Shown piece by piece: positions 15,641-28,109 of a stretch of 64,000 nt of DNA. A program made the translations under genes and the position numbers. How positions within the stretch are numbered: the stretch's first letter is position 1; each line of letters begins with the position of its first letter. Source of the DNA: Enterococcus hirae ATCC 9790 (lineage in GTDB: Bacteria > Bacillota > Bacilli > Lactobacillales > Enterococcaceae); contig NC_018081.1 of NCBI RefSeq assembly GCF_000271405.2, forward strand, positions 2,462,912-2,526,911, in the 5' to 3' direction. The notes under the pieces were generated by a model that saw nothing but the letters and a program-made list of their open reading frames with translations, made no database searches and was not told where the DNA came from.

Positions 15641-17909
15641 CTAGTCTATCATTGTGTGGATCTTTCCGTTTGGATACCAAAAGGGATGCCATTTAAAAGT
15701 AATTGCGCCTTGACGGTCGGTACGCAAAGGAGTGACTTTATTCTGCTTTAACGTCGCTAGTACGTCTTCATGAGGATGACCAAATAAATTATTCACGCCA
15801 CAGGATAAAACACCATAGGTTGCTTCTAATTGCGAAATGAACTGTGGATGACTAGATGTGCGGCTGCCATGATGTCCTAATTTGATCACATCCGCTTTTA
15901 AATCTGGATAAGCGTTTCCGATCTTTTCTTCTGCATGCTGATCTAAATCACCTAAAAAGAGAAAACGACAGGATTGATGAGTCACTGACAAGCCAATTGA
16001 ATCTTCATTCTCCCCCTTCCCCTGGGTAATCGGAGACAACACAAAAAAATCAAAATAACCTTTGATCCAATCACCCTGCCTGACTTCACAAATAGTAGTT
16101 CCTGCTTTTTCCAATTTCTGCAACTGCGTATGGAGCCAGGTGCTTTTGCCAGCTCCCCAACCAATATAAATCGTATCGATCTTGAAATGTTTTGCTAATG
16201 TCGTGATTTCTCCCACATGATCGATATCGTCATGCGTTAATATCAGTTTATTGATGTGTCGGATGCCATTTCCTTTTAAAAATGGGACAAGATTGAACTC
16301 TGCAGGTGGTCTAACCCTTCGCTCTTGCCAAGCTTCTTTTTGAAAACTCAATTTTCCACCAGTATCAATCATAACGATTTCTTTTAAAAACGGCGCTTTA
16401 AAAAGAATACTGTCTCCTTGCCCTACGTCGTTGAAAGTGATACTACTTCCGAATTGAAGAAAACGACCAAAAATGAGAATAATGGGCACAAGGAGTGCAG
16501 CGGTCACGCATTGACAAGGTTTATGTTGTTTTTTCTCTATAAGCCATAAAAGAAAGCCTAAACTAAATATTAACAACCAGCCATTCGGTCGCCCAATCAC
16601 TAGATTGGCAAATCTCAACGAATCTAGTAATCTCTCGAAATGGACTAAATAAGAATCAAGCAACTCGCTAACACTTGGAGGTAATACCCTGCCAAAAACA
16701 AATAAAAACGTCAAACAAGGAAGAAATACTTTCTTAAAAACAGGAGCAAAAAGAAGAGTCAACATACTCCCTAATAGTGGCCACTCATAAAAATGCCAAG
16801 CTGTCAGTGGCATGATGCCGATACTAAATAACACGATAGTAGTGAACTTTTGAAACTTAGTGGTTGGGCGAGACAACAAAAGAAAGAAGAAGCTCATTCC
16901 TAAACTTAGCTGGCCCTCTACTTGGAAAAGACAAAGCGGCTCGATCAGCAAAAGTATCCATAAAATAATCGAATAATGATCGAAAGAAGAAAATTTGACA
17001 TTGAGGAGTTTTAGCCCTAATTTCAATAAGAATGACAGCCCCGCTCTTTTCACTGACACAGAGCCCCCAGATAAGCTAAAATACCCCAAAGTCCCCCCAA
17101 CTAGTGGGAGATAACTAGCAGTTAATGTCATCCCTCCTCTGCGAAACAGATAATAGAGCCAACCTAAGTAAGTTTGGATGTGCATGCCTGACAAACTGAA
17201 TAAATGAAGTAAGCCAGTTTCTTTATATGTGTCTTCTGATGCTAAAAACTGACTATCTTTATAGCCAAAGATCAAAGCATTCATATAGACACTCACCTTG
17301 TGACTAAAGTGTTCTTGAATAAACGTAATAGACCTTCCTCGTGTTCTGCTCAGCATATTCTGCCAAGCATTACGATTCAAATGTTCTTTGATCTGGCGTA
17401 TCTGAAATCGTCCTTTGATCCGATGTATTTGGTCATACTTTTTTTGATCAAACCCATAAGGATTCCTTTGTTTGGAAGTTTCTTGGTAATCCCCGACTAC
17501 AATTAATTCAATCGCTTCATGTCTAAGAACAAGAAAAGAATTTCTTTCTTGTTCAGATTTGGCATAATAGCTGCAAGAAATCTTTTGCTTGTCCGTTGTG
17601 TGCCCAATAAAAGTCACTAAATCTCCATTCATTTTCACTGTGTCTGAGGCGACCATGATACGTTCCAACGTCCTTTGATCATCGATTGGTTTTGTTTCTT
17701 TAAGCCAGCAAGAAAATAAAACCAGCGTACTACAAATGAGACTTAAACCAATAATTTGTTTATTTTCTTTCCGTAAAAAAACAAAAAAATCCAGCGAAAA
17801 TCAAACGATAATGCCATCTGTCTGTATAATAAAACAAACAAATAAAAATCGAAGAAATCGCTGGAAAAATGAATCGATTCTGTGCTTGATCACAAAATCT
17901 ACTAAACAT
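15641..17909 (-). pseudogene. comEC: ComEC/Rec2 competence DNA channel, frameshifted near the N-terminus
   Basis: The DNA-uptake channel protein. The N-terminal frame starts at ATG 17909 with CAGGAGAAC upstream, overlapping the comEB stop by eight bases. It encodes RFIFPAISSIFICLFYY and continues to a stop at 17760. The main frame, open from about 17800, carries LRKENKQIIGLSLI, the Competence domain helices (LFSLSGMHIQTYLG) and a C-terminal MBL domain (LTHDDIDHVGE, LGHHGSRTSSH). The two frames meet at paired seven-base T runs (plus-strand A, 17775-17789), and one extra T restores about 755 residues. Without it only a 45-codon peptide or internal TTG initiation is possible. May be a sequencing error. 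Confidence 0.85.
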
Positions 17910-18384
17910 GTTCTCCTGATAATTCTTTTTGGAGTTTAGAAAAGTGAGTAGAATCCAATGATACTTGATGAACAGTTGCACCTAATTGTTCGATCAATGA
18001 TTGTGCATACGGATCATTTCGATAATCATGTAAATAGTTGATTTTTTTGATTCCTGCTTGTAATAAGGCTTTTGTACAAGCTAAACAAGGGAAATGAGTC
18101 ACGTAAATCTCTGCGCCCTCCGTAGGTATGCCTAGTTTTGCACATTGTAATAAAGCATTCATTTCCGCATGGATCGTTCGCAAGCAATGACCATCGACGA
18201 TATAACAGCCTTCATCAATGCAATGAACATCCCCGCTAACAGCGCCATTGTAGCCTCCAGCAATGATCCGTTTTTCTCTTACTAAAGTTGCGCCGACTTC
18301 TAATCGTGTACAAGTACTTCTCAATGATAATAATACTGCTTGAGCCATAAAATATTGGTCCCAAGGAATCCGTTCATTGCTCAT
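17902..18384 (-). CDS. comEB: ComE operon protein 2, dCMP deaminase family
   Basis: 160 residues from ATG 18384, chosen since GAGGTG is at good distance from it; GTG 18393 lies within that site. The zinc deaminase signature is complete: [12 protein letters not shown] with His-Ala-Glu and [13 protein letters not shown] with two cysteines. ComEB sits in the competence operon of Firmicutes but is dispensable for uptake in Bacillus; deoxycytidylate deamination is its likely activity. It is 18 bases behind comEA and overlaps comEC. Confidence 0.93.
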   Translation of the reverse strand: MSNERIPWDQYFMAQAVLLSLRSTCTRLEVGATLVREKRIIAGGYNGAVSGDVHCIDEGCYIVDGHCLRTIHAEMNALLQCAKLGIPTEGAEIYVTHFPCLACTKALLQAGIKKINYLHDYRNDPYAQSLIEQLGATVHQVSLDSTHFSKLQKELSGEHV

Positions 18385-18402
18385 ATTAGCCACCTCTATC
18401 GT

Positions 18403-19098
18403 TTATTCTATAGTAATTGTAACGAAGTTTTTGATTTTTTCAACTGTCTTCTGACCAATTCCGTCTATTTCTTGAAGCTCGTCAATACTTTTGAACGATC
18501 CATTATCTTGTCTATACTGAATAATTTCTCGGGCTTTTTTTTCACCGATCCCCGGTATTTGTTGCAATTGCGAAAGATCAGCAGTATTAAGATGCACTCG
18601 ATCTGGGTTTGTGTCCACTGAATCTAGCGTCGCTAGACTAGCATTTGAGCTTTCTGGAATTTCTTCTCCTACTTCAGGAACGTACAGCATTTGTTGATCC
18701 GTTATTTTTGCTGCAAAGTTGATCTGTTTCTCGTCAGCTGATTCCGTCAGCCCACCTGCTTTTTGAATAACATCAAAGACCCGATCTTCTGCCACAAAAG
18801 CGTACATTCCAGGTTGTTTCACCGCTCCTTTCACATCGACATAAATCACTGACCTAGTCGATGTACTCACCGTTTCATCAATTGGTTTCGTTTCAGAACT
18901 GTTCTTTTCCGGAGCTTCAATCGATTGGTTTGTCAAAAATAGTTGATCCTTTTTACTTGATTGACTGAAAAAATGAACCATCATTCCACCAAGGATGATG
19001 ACCCCTATGATGCCAAAGATCCCTCCGATCACAAATTTTGGTGAAGAAAAGTTGGTAGTATAGAAACGCTTTCGTTTGTTCTTCCATTCTTCGCTCAT
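18403..19098 (-). CDS. comEA: ComEA competence DNA receptor
   Basis: 231 residues. One membrane segment at about 25-45 (FVIGGIFGIIGVIILGGMMVHFF) anchors it. A linker leads to an SLBB domain (SVIYVDVKGAVKQPGMYAF, about 85-145). The C-terminal 65 residues form two helix-hairpin-helix motifs (LQQIPGIGEKKAREIIQY and LQEIDGIGQKTVEKIKNF) that bind double-stranded DNA outside the membrane. First gene of comEA-comEB-comEC. Start ATG 19098; the ribosome binding site is weak (CGGAAAA). Confidence 0.95.
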   Translation of the reverse strand: MSEEWKNKRKRFYTTNFSSPKFVIGGIFGIIGVIILGGMMVHFFSQSSKKDQLFLTNQSIEAPEKNSSETKPIDETVSTSTRSVIYVDVKGAVKQPGMYAFVAEDRVFDVIQKAGGLTESADEKQINFAAKITDQQMLYVPEVGEEIPESSNASLATLDSVDTNPDRVHLNTADLSQLQQIPGIGEKKAREIIQYRQDNGSFKSIDELQEIDGIGQKTVEKIKNFVTITIE

Positions 19099-19664
19099 TG
19101 TGACTATTTTCCGATTGGCTTCCTTTCATTAAATTATGAAGAAGTTTTTTCTCTTCATGATTAAATACGTCAAACCATTTTTCTACATGAAAATAAACCT
19201 ACTTTTGGGACAATTATTTTATGAAGAATGAATCTTTCATACCTTTAAACATTTCAGGAATAGGCGTTGACCTAGGGTCTATATTTCTCTTTTCATTACC
19301 TAGCAAAAACCATCAAAATCACTTTTACTGACTTTGATGTTTATCTATTTTTCTATTCGTTTTTTAAAAATAGTTTCAAGTTCACACTCTTAGCGAAGCT
19401 CTTCCTTGATTTTTTTGAGCATGTACCCGACTTACCTAAGTAATCCTAAATCCGATATCTTTGCCACTGTCTCTCTAGCGGCTATGTACAATTATTCTCA
19501 CTATACTAAAACGCAACGCCTCGATTATATCAACTTTCCCAGTGTTCAACTATCCTAAATAAGTCAAAGACTCGCTTTTCCTCATGAATAATCGTGAGCT
19601 AGTTTACATAGATTTTATAAGATATTTTTTTACGGACAAAATATTCCATTGTCTAAACTAGTCG
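19099..19664. other. Intergenic region with one hairpin
   Basis: 566 bases upstream of comEA with no supported gene. A hairpin at 19311-19339 (CATCAAA...TTTGATG) resembles the pdh terminator stem and may end the 95-residue gene upstream. No com-box was recognised with confidence. Confidence 0.55.
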
Positions 19665-19952
19665 TTATACCATATCCAGATAGATAACTAGTACGATTAC
19701 GAGACATGTGATGATCATGTAAATGATGTTTTCTAACCGTCTTGTATGATTTTTTAGAATAATCCCAGGATCAGTAGAATTGAAACTAGTCCGATACTCG
19801 ATTGGCACAAAATTACCGATACATATTCCGAATAACAAAAGTAAAGAAGGCCAATTTGTAATAACTCCTCTATTCATAAACGCACCTATGATTGAGCTAA
19901 CATAAATCACCATTTGAATCATTATAATTACAATCGCTTTTTTTCTCATCAT
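19665..19952 (-). CDS. Small membrane protein, unknown (95 aa)
   Basis: 95 residues with three hydrophobic segments: about 5-24 (AIVIIMIQMVIYVSSIIGAF), 34-50 (PSLLLLFGICIGNFVPI) and 73-93 (IIYMIITCLVIVLVIYLDMV). The central loop is polar. No family is recognised. ATG 19952 (or the next ATG) follows GGAGAGG. It is isolated in a 1.4-kb AT-rich stretch between comEA and sepM, which suggests an acquired or fast-evolving gene. Confidence 0.6.
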   Translation of the reverse strand: MMRKKAIVIIMIQMVIYVSSIIGAFMNRGVITNWPSLLLLFGICIGNFVPIEYRTSFNSTDPGIILKNHTRRLENIIYMIITCLVIVLVIYLDMV

Positions 19953-20546
19953 TAATCCTCTCCAAGTAAATTTAGAAAAACAAACAGGACTTGATCACAA
20001 AATAAAAGTGGTAGTTGGTTTTAATAGATTTCAAGAATAAAATTCTCCAGCTCTTTCCTCTATTTTCAGAATACCCAATGAATCGGATAAATGTAAAAAT
20101 CAAAAGCTGTGTGCCAACGTAGTTTTACTAGGGAATCAGTAAAAAAACACTGACTTAGAACGATCTGATCATCTTACTGTATTCATTTTTCTGTCCTTCG
20201 ATTATAACATACATCTTCACTTTATTTCCTATTTTTTCATTTCACCGAAAATTTTTCCATAATAAGTTTAAACTCTTTATCAACTGACGCAATTAAAAAT
20301 AACTTTACCTTTACTGATCCAACGAATATAAAAAGCTTACCTCATACACATAGATCCCCTCATGGCTAGTTTCTATTCATTTTAGTTTCTCTATAAAAAA
20401 GAGACAGACATGCTTTCCGTTAAGGCTGAGTCATTGAAAACATCAATCTTAAAGGAAATTTTGTCTGTCTATTTATTCGTTCAAAAACCGTTTCATGAAC
20501 AACGATAAAAAAATGTTGTTGAAACAAAACGATTTCTAATGAATCT
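19953..20546. other. Intergenic region upstream of the 95-aa gene and downstream of sepM
   Basis: 594 AT-rich bases. Apart from the sepM terminator at 20402-20470 nothing is recognised; short frames lack start signals. Confidence 0.55.
20402..20470 (-). terminator. Terminator downstream of sepM
   Basis: Outer arms AGACAGACA/TGTCTGTCT and inner TTTCC/GGAAA pairing form a long imperfect hairpin, followed on the minus strand by TCTTTTTTA. Confidence 0.6.
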
Positions 20547-22628
<2,082 letters not shown>

Positions 22629-22770
22629 TGACTCACTCCTTTTAAAAATCGTGCTGTTACTAGTATACCAAAAAAAAGATAAAAAAACTTGGATCGCCAT
22701 TAATTTCATGCTTTCTCAAGTTATTTTTATCTTTTTTATTTAAGAGATGAATGATTTACACAAAACAGGT

Positions 22771-23112
22771 TTAAAAGACATGGTCTGCTAAACGAATCTT
22801 AGTATTGATCTCCTCAATCTCAAAACCTTCTTCTTTGACTGGTTGCTTCGTACCAATCTTATCAGCAAAGTTCATTTCGACGTCTGGACGATAAGAGCGT
22901 TCAACTTTGCGAACAAAATGAAGTTTGTTGATTCGTTCTGCAGTTTGCTCAAAAGTGTCTTCATTCAAATACAATACGACATATTTCATTTTACGCGAAA
23001 CGTAATGAAGCAATCCAAATTTCTTCAAATTTTTTAATTGTTTCAAACTGTATACCCAGACAATCAACCCACGTCGTTTCGTTAGTTGAAATTCATTTTT
23101 TTCATCATTCAT
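22771..23112 (-). CDS. ylbG: YlbG family protein (UPF0298/DUF2129)
   Basis: 113 residues from ATG 23112, with GTGGAGG ahead of it. The core KRRGLIVWVYSLKQLKNLKKFGLLHYVSRKMKYVVLY is typical of YlbG, a small cytoplasmic protein of unknown biochemical role always linked to ylbF. The start overlaps the ylbF stop by eight bases. The acidic C-terminal tail is longer than in some homologues. Confidence 0.92.
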   Translation of the reverse strand: MNDEKNEFQLTKRRGLIVWVYSLKQLKNLKKFGLLHYVSRKMKYVVLYLNEDTFEQTAERINKLHFVRKVERSYRPDVEMNFADKIGTKQPVKEEGFEIEEINTKIRLADHVF

Positions 23113-23533
23113 GACAGTTACCTCCACATCCACTACGCCCCTTTTGTTCAAAAAAAGGATTTCCCGCATCAATTTTAATCGTCAACGATACCGTTTCTGC
23201 TAACTGTTGGCTAATTTTATCCAATAGATCTTGCAATTGTGTTTCCATACAACGAAAATCCGCTACTTTTTCATGCAAATCAAGTTGGCGTTTGGCTAAC
23301 CGAACAGCTCTTTGCTTCTCTCGAAATTCTGGTGCATATTTTTGATAAGGAACAACTTTTTCAAACTGTTCTTTTTTTATTGAGAAATCATTAATCAATA
23401 AATTGACATCCGCTGATTGTTCCATCACTTTTTTAGCTTTTAAATATTTTTTCATCGTCTCGCTTTTTTTGATACAATCGGATAAGCTCTGACATTGATC
23501 TTCTAAGGCAAATAATTCCTCATTGATTATCAC
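23105..23533 (-). CDS. ylbF: YlbF family regulator
   Basis: 142 residues with long amphipathic helices, as in YlbF/YmcA. In B. subtilis YlbF, YmcA and YaaT form a Fe-S-containing complex that affects RNase Y and thereby competence, sporulation and biofilm. The C-terminus here ends in GRSGCGGNCHE, a cysteine cluster suited to Fe-S or metal binding. GTG 23533 is the likely start, within the end of the ylbC-like gene (14-base overlap). Confidence 0.9.
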   Translation of the reverse strand: MIINEELFALEDQCQSLSDCIKKSETMKKYLKAKKVMEQSADVNLLINDFSIKKEQFEKVVPYQKYAPEFREKQRAVRLAKRQLDLHEKVADFRCMETQLQDLLDKISQQLAETVSLTIKIDAGNPFFEQKGRSGCGGNCHE

Positions 23534-24647
23534 TGCTATCGGTACTCTCCTTAACTTCTTCTTGCATTAAGACTAACATATTTTCTTTTGAAAAAGCAAT
23601 TCCTAATAGATCGGAAGTGTTAACTAAAAAGCGGTCGTGATAGTACGGATCACTATACAAAAATAAAAATGTAAACGTTGGATCAATCACTGGATGTGTA
23701 AAGACACCGGTCGAATGGGGAAGCTTTCTTTTTGCGACTAACGAATCAATTTCATCAGTAGTCAATGAAAACTTAGCAGTTGCGTTTGTACTACCCGCTA
23801 TTTGTTGCCATTCTGCTAATCGTTCTTTCGTCAAAATATCTTCTGGTCTATTAAGATAATCACTTAAAAGCAATTTCGTTTGAGTAGAAAAACCGGTCGT
23901 CTGCTTATAAAGTGGTAAGCGATCCAATTGCCTTAACTGATTCAACAATCGAACACTATGACCTTCTTTTGCTTGATTGATTTCAGCCCAATCTACTTGA
24001 TCGTCTATTTTATATTGCGGTAAGTCTGAACCAAATACTTGATAGGGATGAAGTTTCAACAAACTAGCTTTATCCAAATAAACGATCGAAAACAGTCCAT
24101 TACTACTTTGGTCGAAGAATAAAATAGCAAACGTATCATTATCAAACGCAATCAACGGTCGATAATTCATATCTTCTTCCATCAATTCGATCCCGACATC
24201 TGTTCCATTGTATTGAAAATTAAAATTCGTATAGATCGTGGTGATCTCTGTTAGATCTTGCATTGTCATCCCTAAGTAAAAAGGAGCAATCGTTGAGTTG
24301 TCCGTATTTAATACTTTAATCGTGGAAACTTTATCTTTTGTGATATTCGCTTCAAAGGATAAGTGATTGATTTGATCATGGTAATATCTTGTTTCAAAAC
24401 CAAACCCACTCGTCAAGCGTTCATAGGGATCACCAAAACGTTGCTCTAATTCATCAACTGATTGACCAACATACGTGGAAAAGCCAGATGTTTCCAACTT
24501 CTGGTATTTCCACGTAGTCATTTGATTTTGAGTGATTTGCTCTGAGCTTTTTTTTACTTCAAGTTTAGGAGGAAACAACACCGGCTGCATGTAAAATGCA
24601 ATGATCACTGATAACAATATCGCACCAAATAACCCTAGCCGTTTCAT
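23520..24647 (-). CDS. YlbC-like protein with CAP-associated N-terminal domain
   Basis: 375 residues. A membrane anchor or uncleaved signal lies at about 4-20 (LGLFGAILLSVIIAFYM). It is followed by a CAP-associated domain (GFSTYVGQSVDELEQRFGDPYERL) and a divergent CAP/SCP-like C-terminal region (VRLLNQLRQLDRLPLYKQT). It resembles B. subtilis YlbC; extracytoplasmic, function unknown. It lies between pycA and ylbF, 13 bases behind pycA. Confidence 0.8.
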   Translation of the reverse strand: MKRLGLFGAILLSVIIAFYMQPVLFPPKLEVKKSSEQITQNQMTTWKYQKLETSGFSTYVGQSVDELEQRFGDPYERLTSGFGFETRYYHDQINHLSFEANITKDKVSTIKVLNTDNSTIAPFYLGMTMQDLTEITTIYTNFNFQYNGTDVGIELMEEDMNYRPLIAFDNDTFAILFFDQSSNGLFSIVYLDKASLLKLHPYQVFGSDLPQYKIDDQVDWAEINQAKEGHSVRLLNQLRQLDRLPLYKQTTGFSTQTKLLLSDYLNRPEDILTKERLAEWQQIAGSTNATAKFSLTTDEIDSLVAKRKLPHSTGVFTHPVIDPTFTFLFLYSDPYYHDRFLVNTSDLLGIAFSKENMLVLMQEEVKESTDSSDNQ

Positions 24648-24660
24648 CTTTTTCCCACCT

Positions 24661-27600
24661 TTATTTTTCAGTTACTTCAATCAATAAGTCACCAGAAGCG
24701 ATCGCATCGCCATCTGTTACATAGACATGCGCAATTTCACCATCAAAACGAGCTTCAATTGCCGTTTCCATTTTCATTGCTTCCGTGATCATCAATGTAT
24801 CGCCTTTTTTGACATGATCTCCTTTTTTGACTAATACATCTAATACAGAACCAGACATCGTTGCACCGATATGTTCACGATTTGTTGGTTCAGCTTTCAC
24901 ACGTGTTTGTACAGTACTGATGATCGAATGGTCGTTCACTGTGATTTCACGACGTTGCCCATTCAAGTTAAAGAATAAGACACGATTTCCTTCAATATCT
25001 GGTTCGCCGATTTCATCCAAGCGAATAATCAAAATCTTGCCTTTTTCAATTTGAACATTCACCGTTTCTCCTAAGCGAATCCCTTGGAAGAATGTTGGTG
25101 TATCAAGTAATGTCACATCACCAAATTGATTATAGGCTGCTTGATAATCTAGAAAGACTTGCGGATACATCAAATAGCTCAGCACTTCTTCTTGTTTAGG
25201 TTCATAGCCGATTTTTTCAGCTAATTCTGCTTTGACTTGTTGGAAATCAACTGGTTTAGCTAAAGCTCCAGGACGTTCAGTAATCGCTTCTCGTCCTTTA
25301 AGGATGATCTTTTGTAATTTTTCCGGGAATCCTCCAACCGGTTGTCCTAGCTCTCCTTGGAAGAAAGTAATGACAGATTCAGGGAAACTCAGTGTTTCAC
25401 CTTTTTCATAGATATCTTCCTCCGTTAAATCATTTTGAACCATGAACAAGGCCATGTCTCCTACAACTTTTGATGAAGGGGTAACTTTCACGATATCACC
25501 AAACATCAGGTTCACTGTATGGTACATCTGTTTGATGTCATCCCATTTATTTCCTAAACCAACTGCTTTGGCTTGTTGTTGGAGATTAGAGTATTGTCCA
25601 CCAGGCATTTCATGCATATATACTTCTGTTTCTGGTGCATTCAAACCGTTCTCAAATGGTTTGTAATACATACGGACATCTTCCCAGTAATGATTCAATT
25701 GTTGTGCATTTTGAATATTGATCTCTGGCAACCGTGGACCGTTGACCAAAGCATAATACAAACTGCTCATACTTGGTTGACTTGTATTCCCACTCATCGC
25801 ACTCATCGCCACATCAACGATATCTACCCCAGCCTTTGAAGCTGCAGAATAGGTAATGATTCCATTTCCACTCGTATCATGTGTATGAAGGTGGATTGGC
25901 AGATCAGTAGTCTCTTTCAATTCACTGATCAAGCGATAAGCAGCTTGTGGTTTCAGCAAGCCAGCCATATCTTTGATCGCAATGATATGCGCCCCAAGTT
26001 GTTCTAGTTCTTTCGCCATGTCCTTGTAATATTGGACATTATATTTTGCACGACTAGGATCATTGATATCTCCGGTATAGCAGATCGCAGCTTCTGCAAT
26101 CTTACCTGTGTCTCGAACCGCTTGGATACTTTTTTCCATTTGCGGTACCCAGTTCAAACTGTCAAAGATTCGAAACACATCAATTCCTTGAGCCGCTGCT
26201 TCTTTCACAAATTCTACTAAGACGTTATCCGGATAATTGGAATAACCGACTGCATTTGAACCTCTGAACAACATTTGTAACAGCGTATTTGGCATCAATG
26301 CTCGGATCTTTCTTAATCTTTGCCAAGGATCTTCATTCAAGAAGCGATAAGCGACGTCAAAGGTTGCTCCTCCCCACATCTCACTTGAGAATAGTTCAGG
26401 TAATCCTTCACCGGTCAATTGAGCAATCTCTTTAAAGTCTTTCGTACGAACACGAGTTGCTAATAAACTTTGATGAGCATCTCTAAATGTCGTATCAGTC
26501 AATAACAAGTTTTCTTGCGATTTGATCCATTGGACTAACGCATCCGAACCATCAGAATCTAAAACATTTTTTGCTGTCAGATAATCTGGGCGTTTAATCA
26601 AATCTTTCGGTACCCGAGGAGATTCATAAAATGGTTTTTCACCATTTTTGATTCCCGGGAAGCCATTCACGGTAATTTCACCGATGTATTTCATTGTTTT
26701 ATTCCCACGGTCGCGTAAACGAGGGAACTCAAACAATTCTTTTGTATTATCGATAAATGTCGTTTTAGCGTTTCCTGATTGAAATTCAGGATGGGAAATC
26801 ACATTCAACATAAATGGAATATTGGTTTTGACTCCACGAATCCGAAATTCTTTTAAGCAACGTTCCATTTTTTGGATTGCCGTATCAAAATCTGCTGCAT
26901 GTGTACAAACTTTGACTAAAAGTGAATCAAAGTATGGGGTAACCACATATCCTGCATAAGCATTACCGACATCTAAACGCACTCCGAAACCACCAGGTGA
27001 ACGGTAAGTATCGATTTTCCCTGTATCAGGAAGAAAATGATTCAACGGGTCTTCTGTAGTGATCCGACATTGAATCGCAGAACCATTTAGTTTGATATCT
27101 GCTTGTTGCGGCAGACCAATTTCACTGTGTAAATCTTTCCCTTGGGCAATCAATAATTGAGTAGTCACGATGTCCACATCGGTAATCATCTCTGTAATCG
27201 TATGTTCCACTTGGACTCGAGGGTTGACTTCGATAAAATAAAAGTCATTTCCTTCAACTAAAAATTCAACCGTCCCAGCATTGACATAACCAACGTGTTT
27301 CATTAATTGAACGGCTGCTTGACAGATGCGTTCTCGTTGTTCAGTCGACATGGAGACACAAGGTGCTACCTCTACTACCTTTTGGTGACGTCTTTGTACA
27401 GAGCAGTCTCTTTCAAATAAATGGATCACATTTCCATGTTTATCGCCCAAAATTTGGACTTCGATGTGTTTAGGATTTGCAATATATTTTTCAACATACA
27501 CTTCATCGCTGCCAAAAGCCGCTTTTGCTTCACTTTTCGCGCGATCATAGCCTTCTCGAGCGCTTTTTTCATCATGGGCGACACGCATTCCTCGTCCCCC

Positions 27601-28089
27601 ACCACCTAGAGCGGCTTTGATCATGATCGGATAACCGTACGTTTCAGCAAAAGACAAAGCATCTTCGACCTTTTCAATCGGTCCATCAGTCCCAGGAATC
27701 GAAGCAATTCCAGCTGCGATAGCTGCTGCTTTTGCTTTGATCTTGTCACCAAAGATATCCAAATGATGTAAGTCTGGTCCTACAAAAGTGATGCCTTCTT
27801 CCTTGCATCGTTTTGCAAAACTTAGATTTTCAGATAACAACCCATAGCCTGGATGGATCGCATCCGCTCCACAGGCTTTCGCAATGGCAATAATCCCTTC
27901 AATATCTAAGTAAGCATCAATCGGTTTTTTCCCTTCGCCAACTAGATATGCTTCATCTGCTTTAAACCGGTGCACGGAATACTCATCTTCTTTTGCGTAG
28001 ATACCTACAGTTTTAATTCCTAATTCTGTACATGCTCGAAACACTCGTACAGCAATTTCTCCTCTGTTAGCAACTAAAACTTTTTCCAT
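24661..28089 (-). CDS. pycA: Pyruvate carboxylase
   Basis: 1142 residues, full length for the single-chain enzyme that makes oxaloacetate from pyruvate, bicarbonate and ATP. Biotin carboxylase domain at about 1-450 (GGGGRGMRV ATP-grasp loop, EVNPRVQVEHT). Carboxyltransferase at about 530-800 (DTTFRDAHQSLLATRVRT). A C-terminal biotin carrier domain has the biotinylation site EAMKMET near residue 1109. ATG 28089 follows TAGGAG. Located 20 bases past ftsW. Confidence 0.97.
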   Translation of the reverse strand: MEKVLVANRGEIAVRVFRACTELGIKTVGIYAKEDEYSVHRFKADEAYLVGEGKKPIDAYLDIEGIIAIAKACGADAIHPGYGLLSENLSFAKRCKEEGITFVGPDLHHLDIFGDKIKAKAAAIAAGIASIPGTDGPIEKVEDALSFAETYGYPIMIKAALGGGGRGMRVAHDEKSAREGYDRAKSEAKAAFGSDEVYVEKYIANPKHIEVQILGDKHGNVIHLFERDCSVQRRHQKVVEVAPCVSMSTEQRERICQAAVQLMKHVGYVNAGTVEFLVEGNDFYFIEVNPRVQVEHTITEMITDVDIVTTQLLIAQGKDLHSEIGLPQQADIKLNGSAIQCRITTEDPLNHFLPDTGKIDTYRSPGGFGVRLDVGNAYAGYVVTPYFDSLLVKVCTHAADFDTAIQKMERCLKEFRIRGVKTNIPFMLNVISHPEFQSGNAKTTFIDNTKELFEFPRLRDRGNKTMKYIGEITVNGFPGIKNGEKPFYESPRVPKDLIKRPDYLTAKNVLDSDGSDALVQWIKSQENLLLTDTTFRDAHQSLLATRVRTKDFKEIAQLTGEGLPELFSSEMWGGATFDVAYRFLNEDPWQRLRKIRALMPNTLLQMLFRGSNAVGYSNYPDNVLVEFVKEAAAQGIDVFRIFDSLNWVPQMEKSIQAVRDTGKIAEAAICYTGDINDPSRAKYNVQYYKDMAKELEQLGAHIIAIKDMAGLLKPQAAYRLISELKETTDLPIHLHTHDTSGNGIITYSAASKAGVDIVDVAMSAMSGNTSQPSMSSLYYALVNGPRLPEINIQNAQQLNHYWEDVRMYYKPFENGLNAPETEVYMHEMPGGQYSNLQQQAKAVGLGNKWDDIKQMYHTVNLMFGDIVKVTPSSKVVGDMALFMVQNDLTEEDIYEKGETLSFPESVITFFQGELGQPVGGFPEKLQKIILKGREAITERPGALAKPVDFQQVKAELAEKIGYEPKQEEVLSYLMYPQVFLDYQAAYNQFGDVTLLDTPTFFQGIRLGETVNVQIEKGKILIIRLDEIGEPDIEGNRVLFFNLNGQRREITVNDHSIISTVQTRVKAEPTNREHIGATMSGSVLDVLVKKGDHVKKGDTLMITEAMKMETAIEARFDGEIAHVYVTDGDAIASGDLLIEVTEK

Positions 28090-28109
28090 CAAACCACTCC
28101 TACATCTTT

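Noticed and set aside
17760..17981. A separate 73-residue protein between comEB and comEC
   Set aside because: Its distal part is the missing ComEC N-terminal membrane segment, and ATG 17909 has the proper RBS and comEB overlap; it is the first half of frameshifted comEC.
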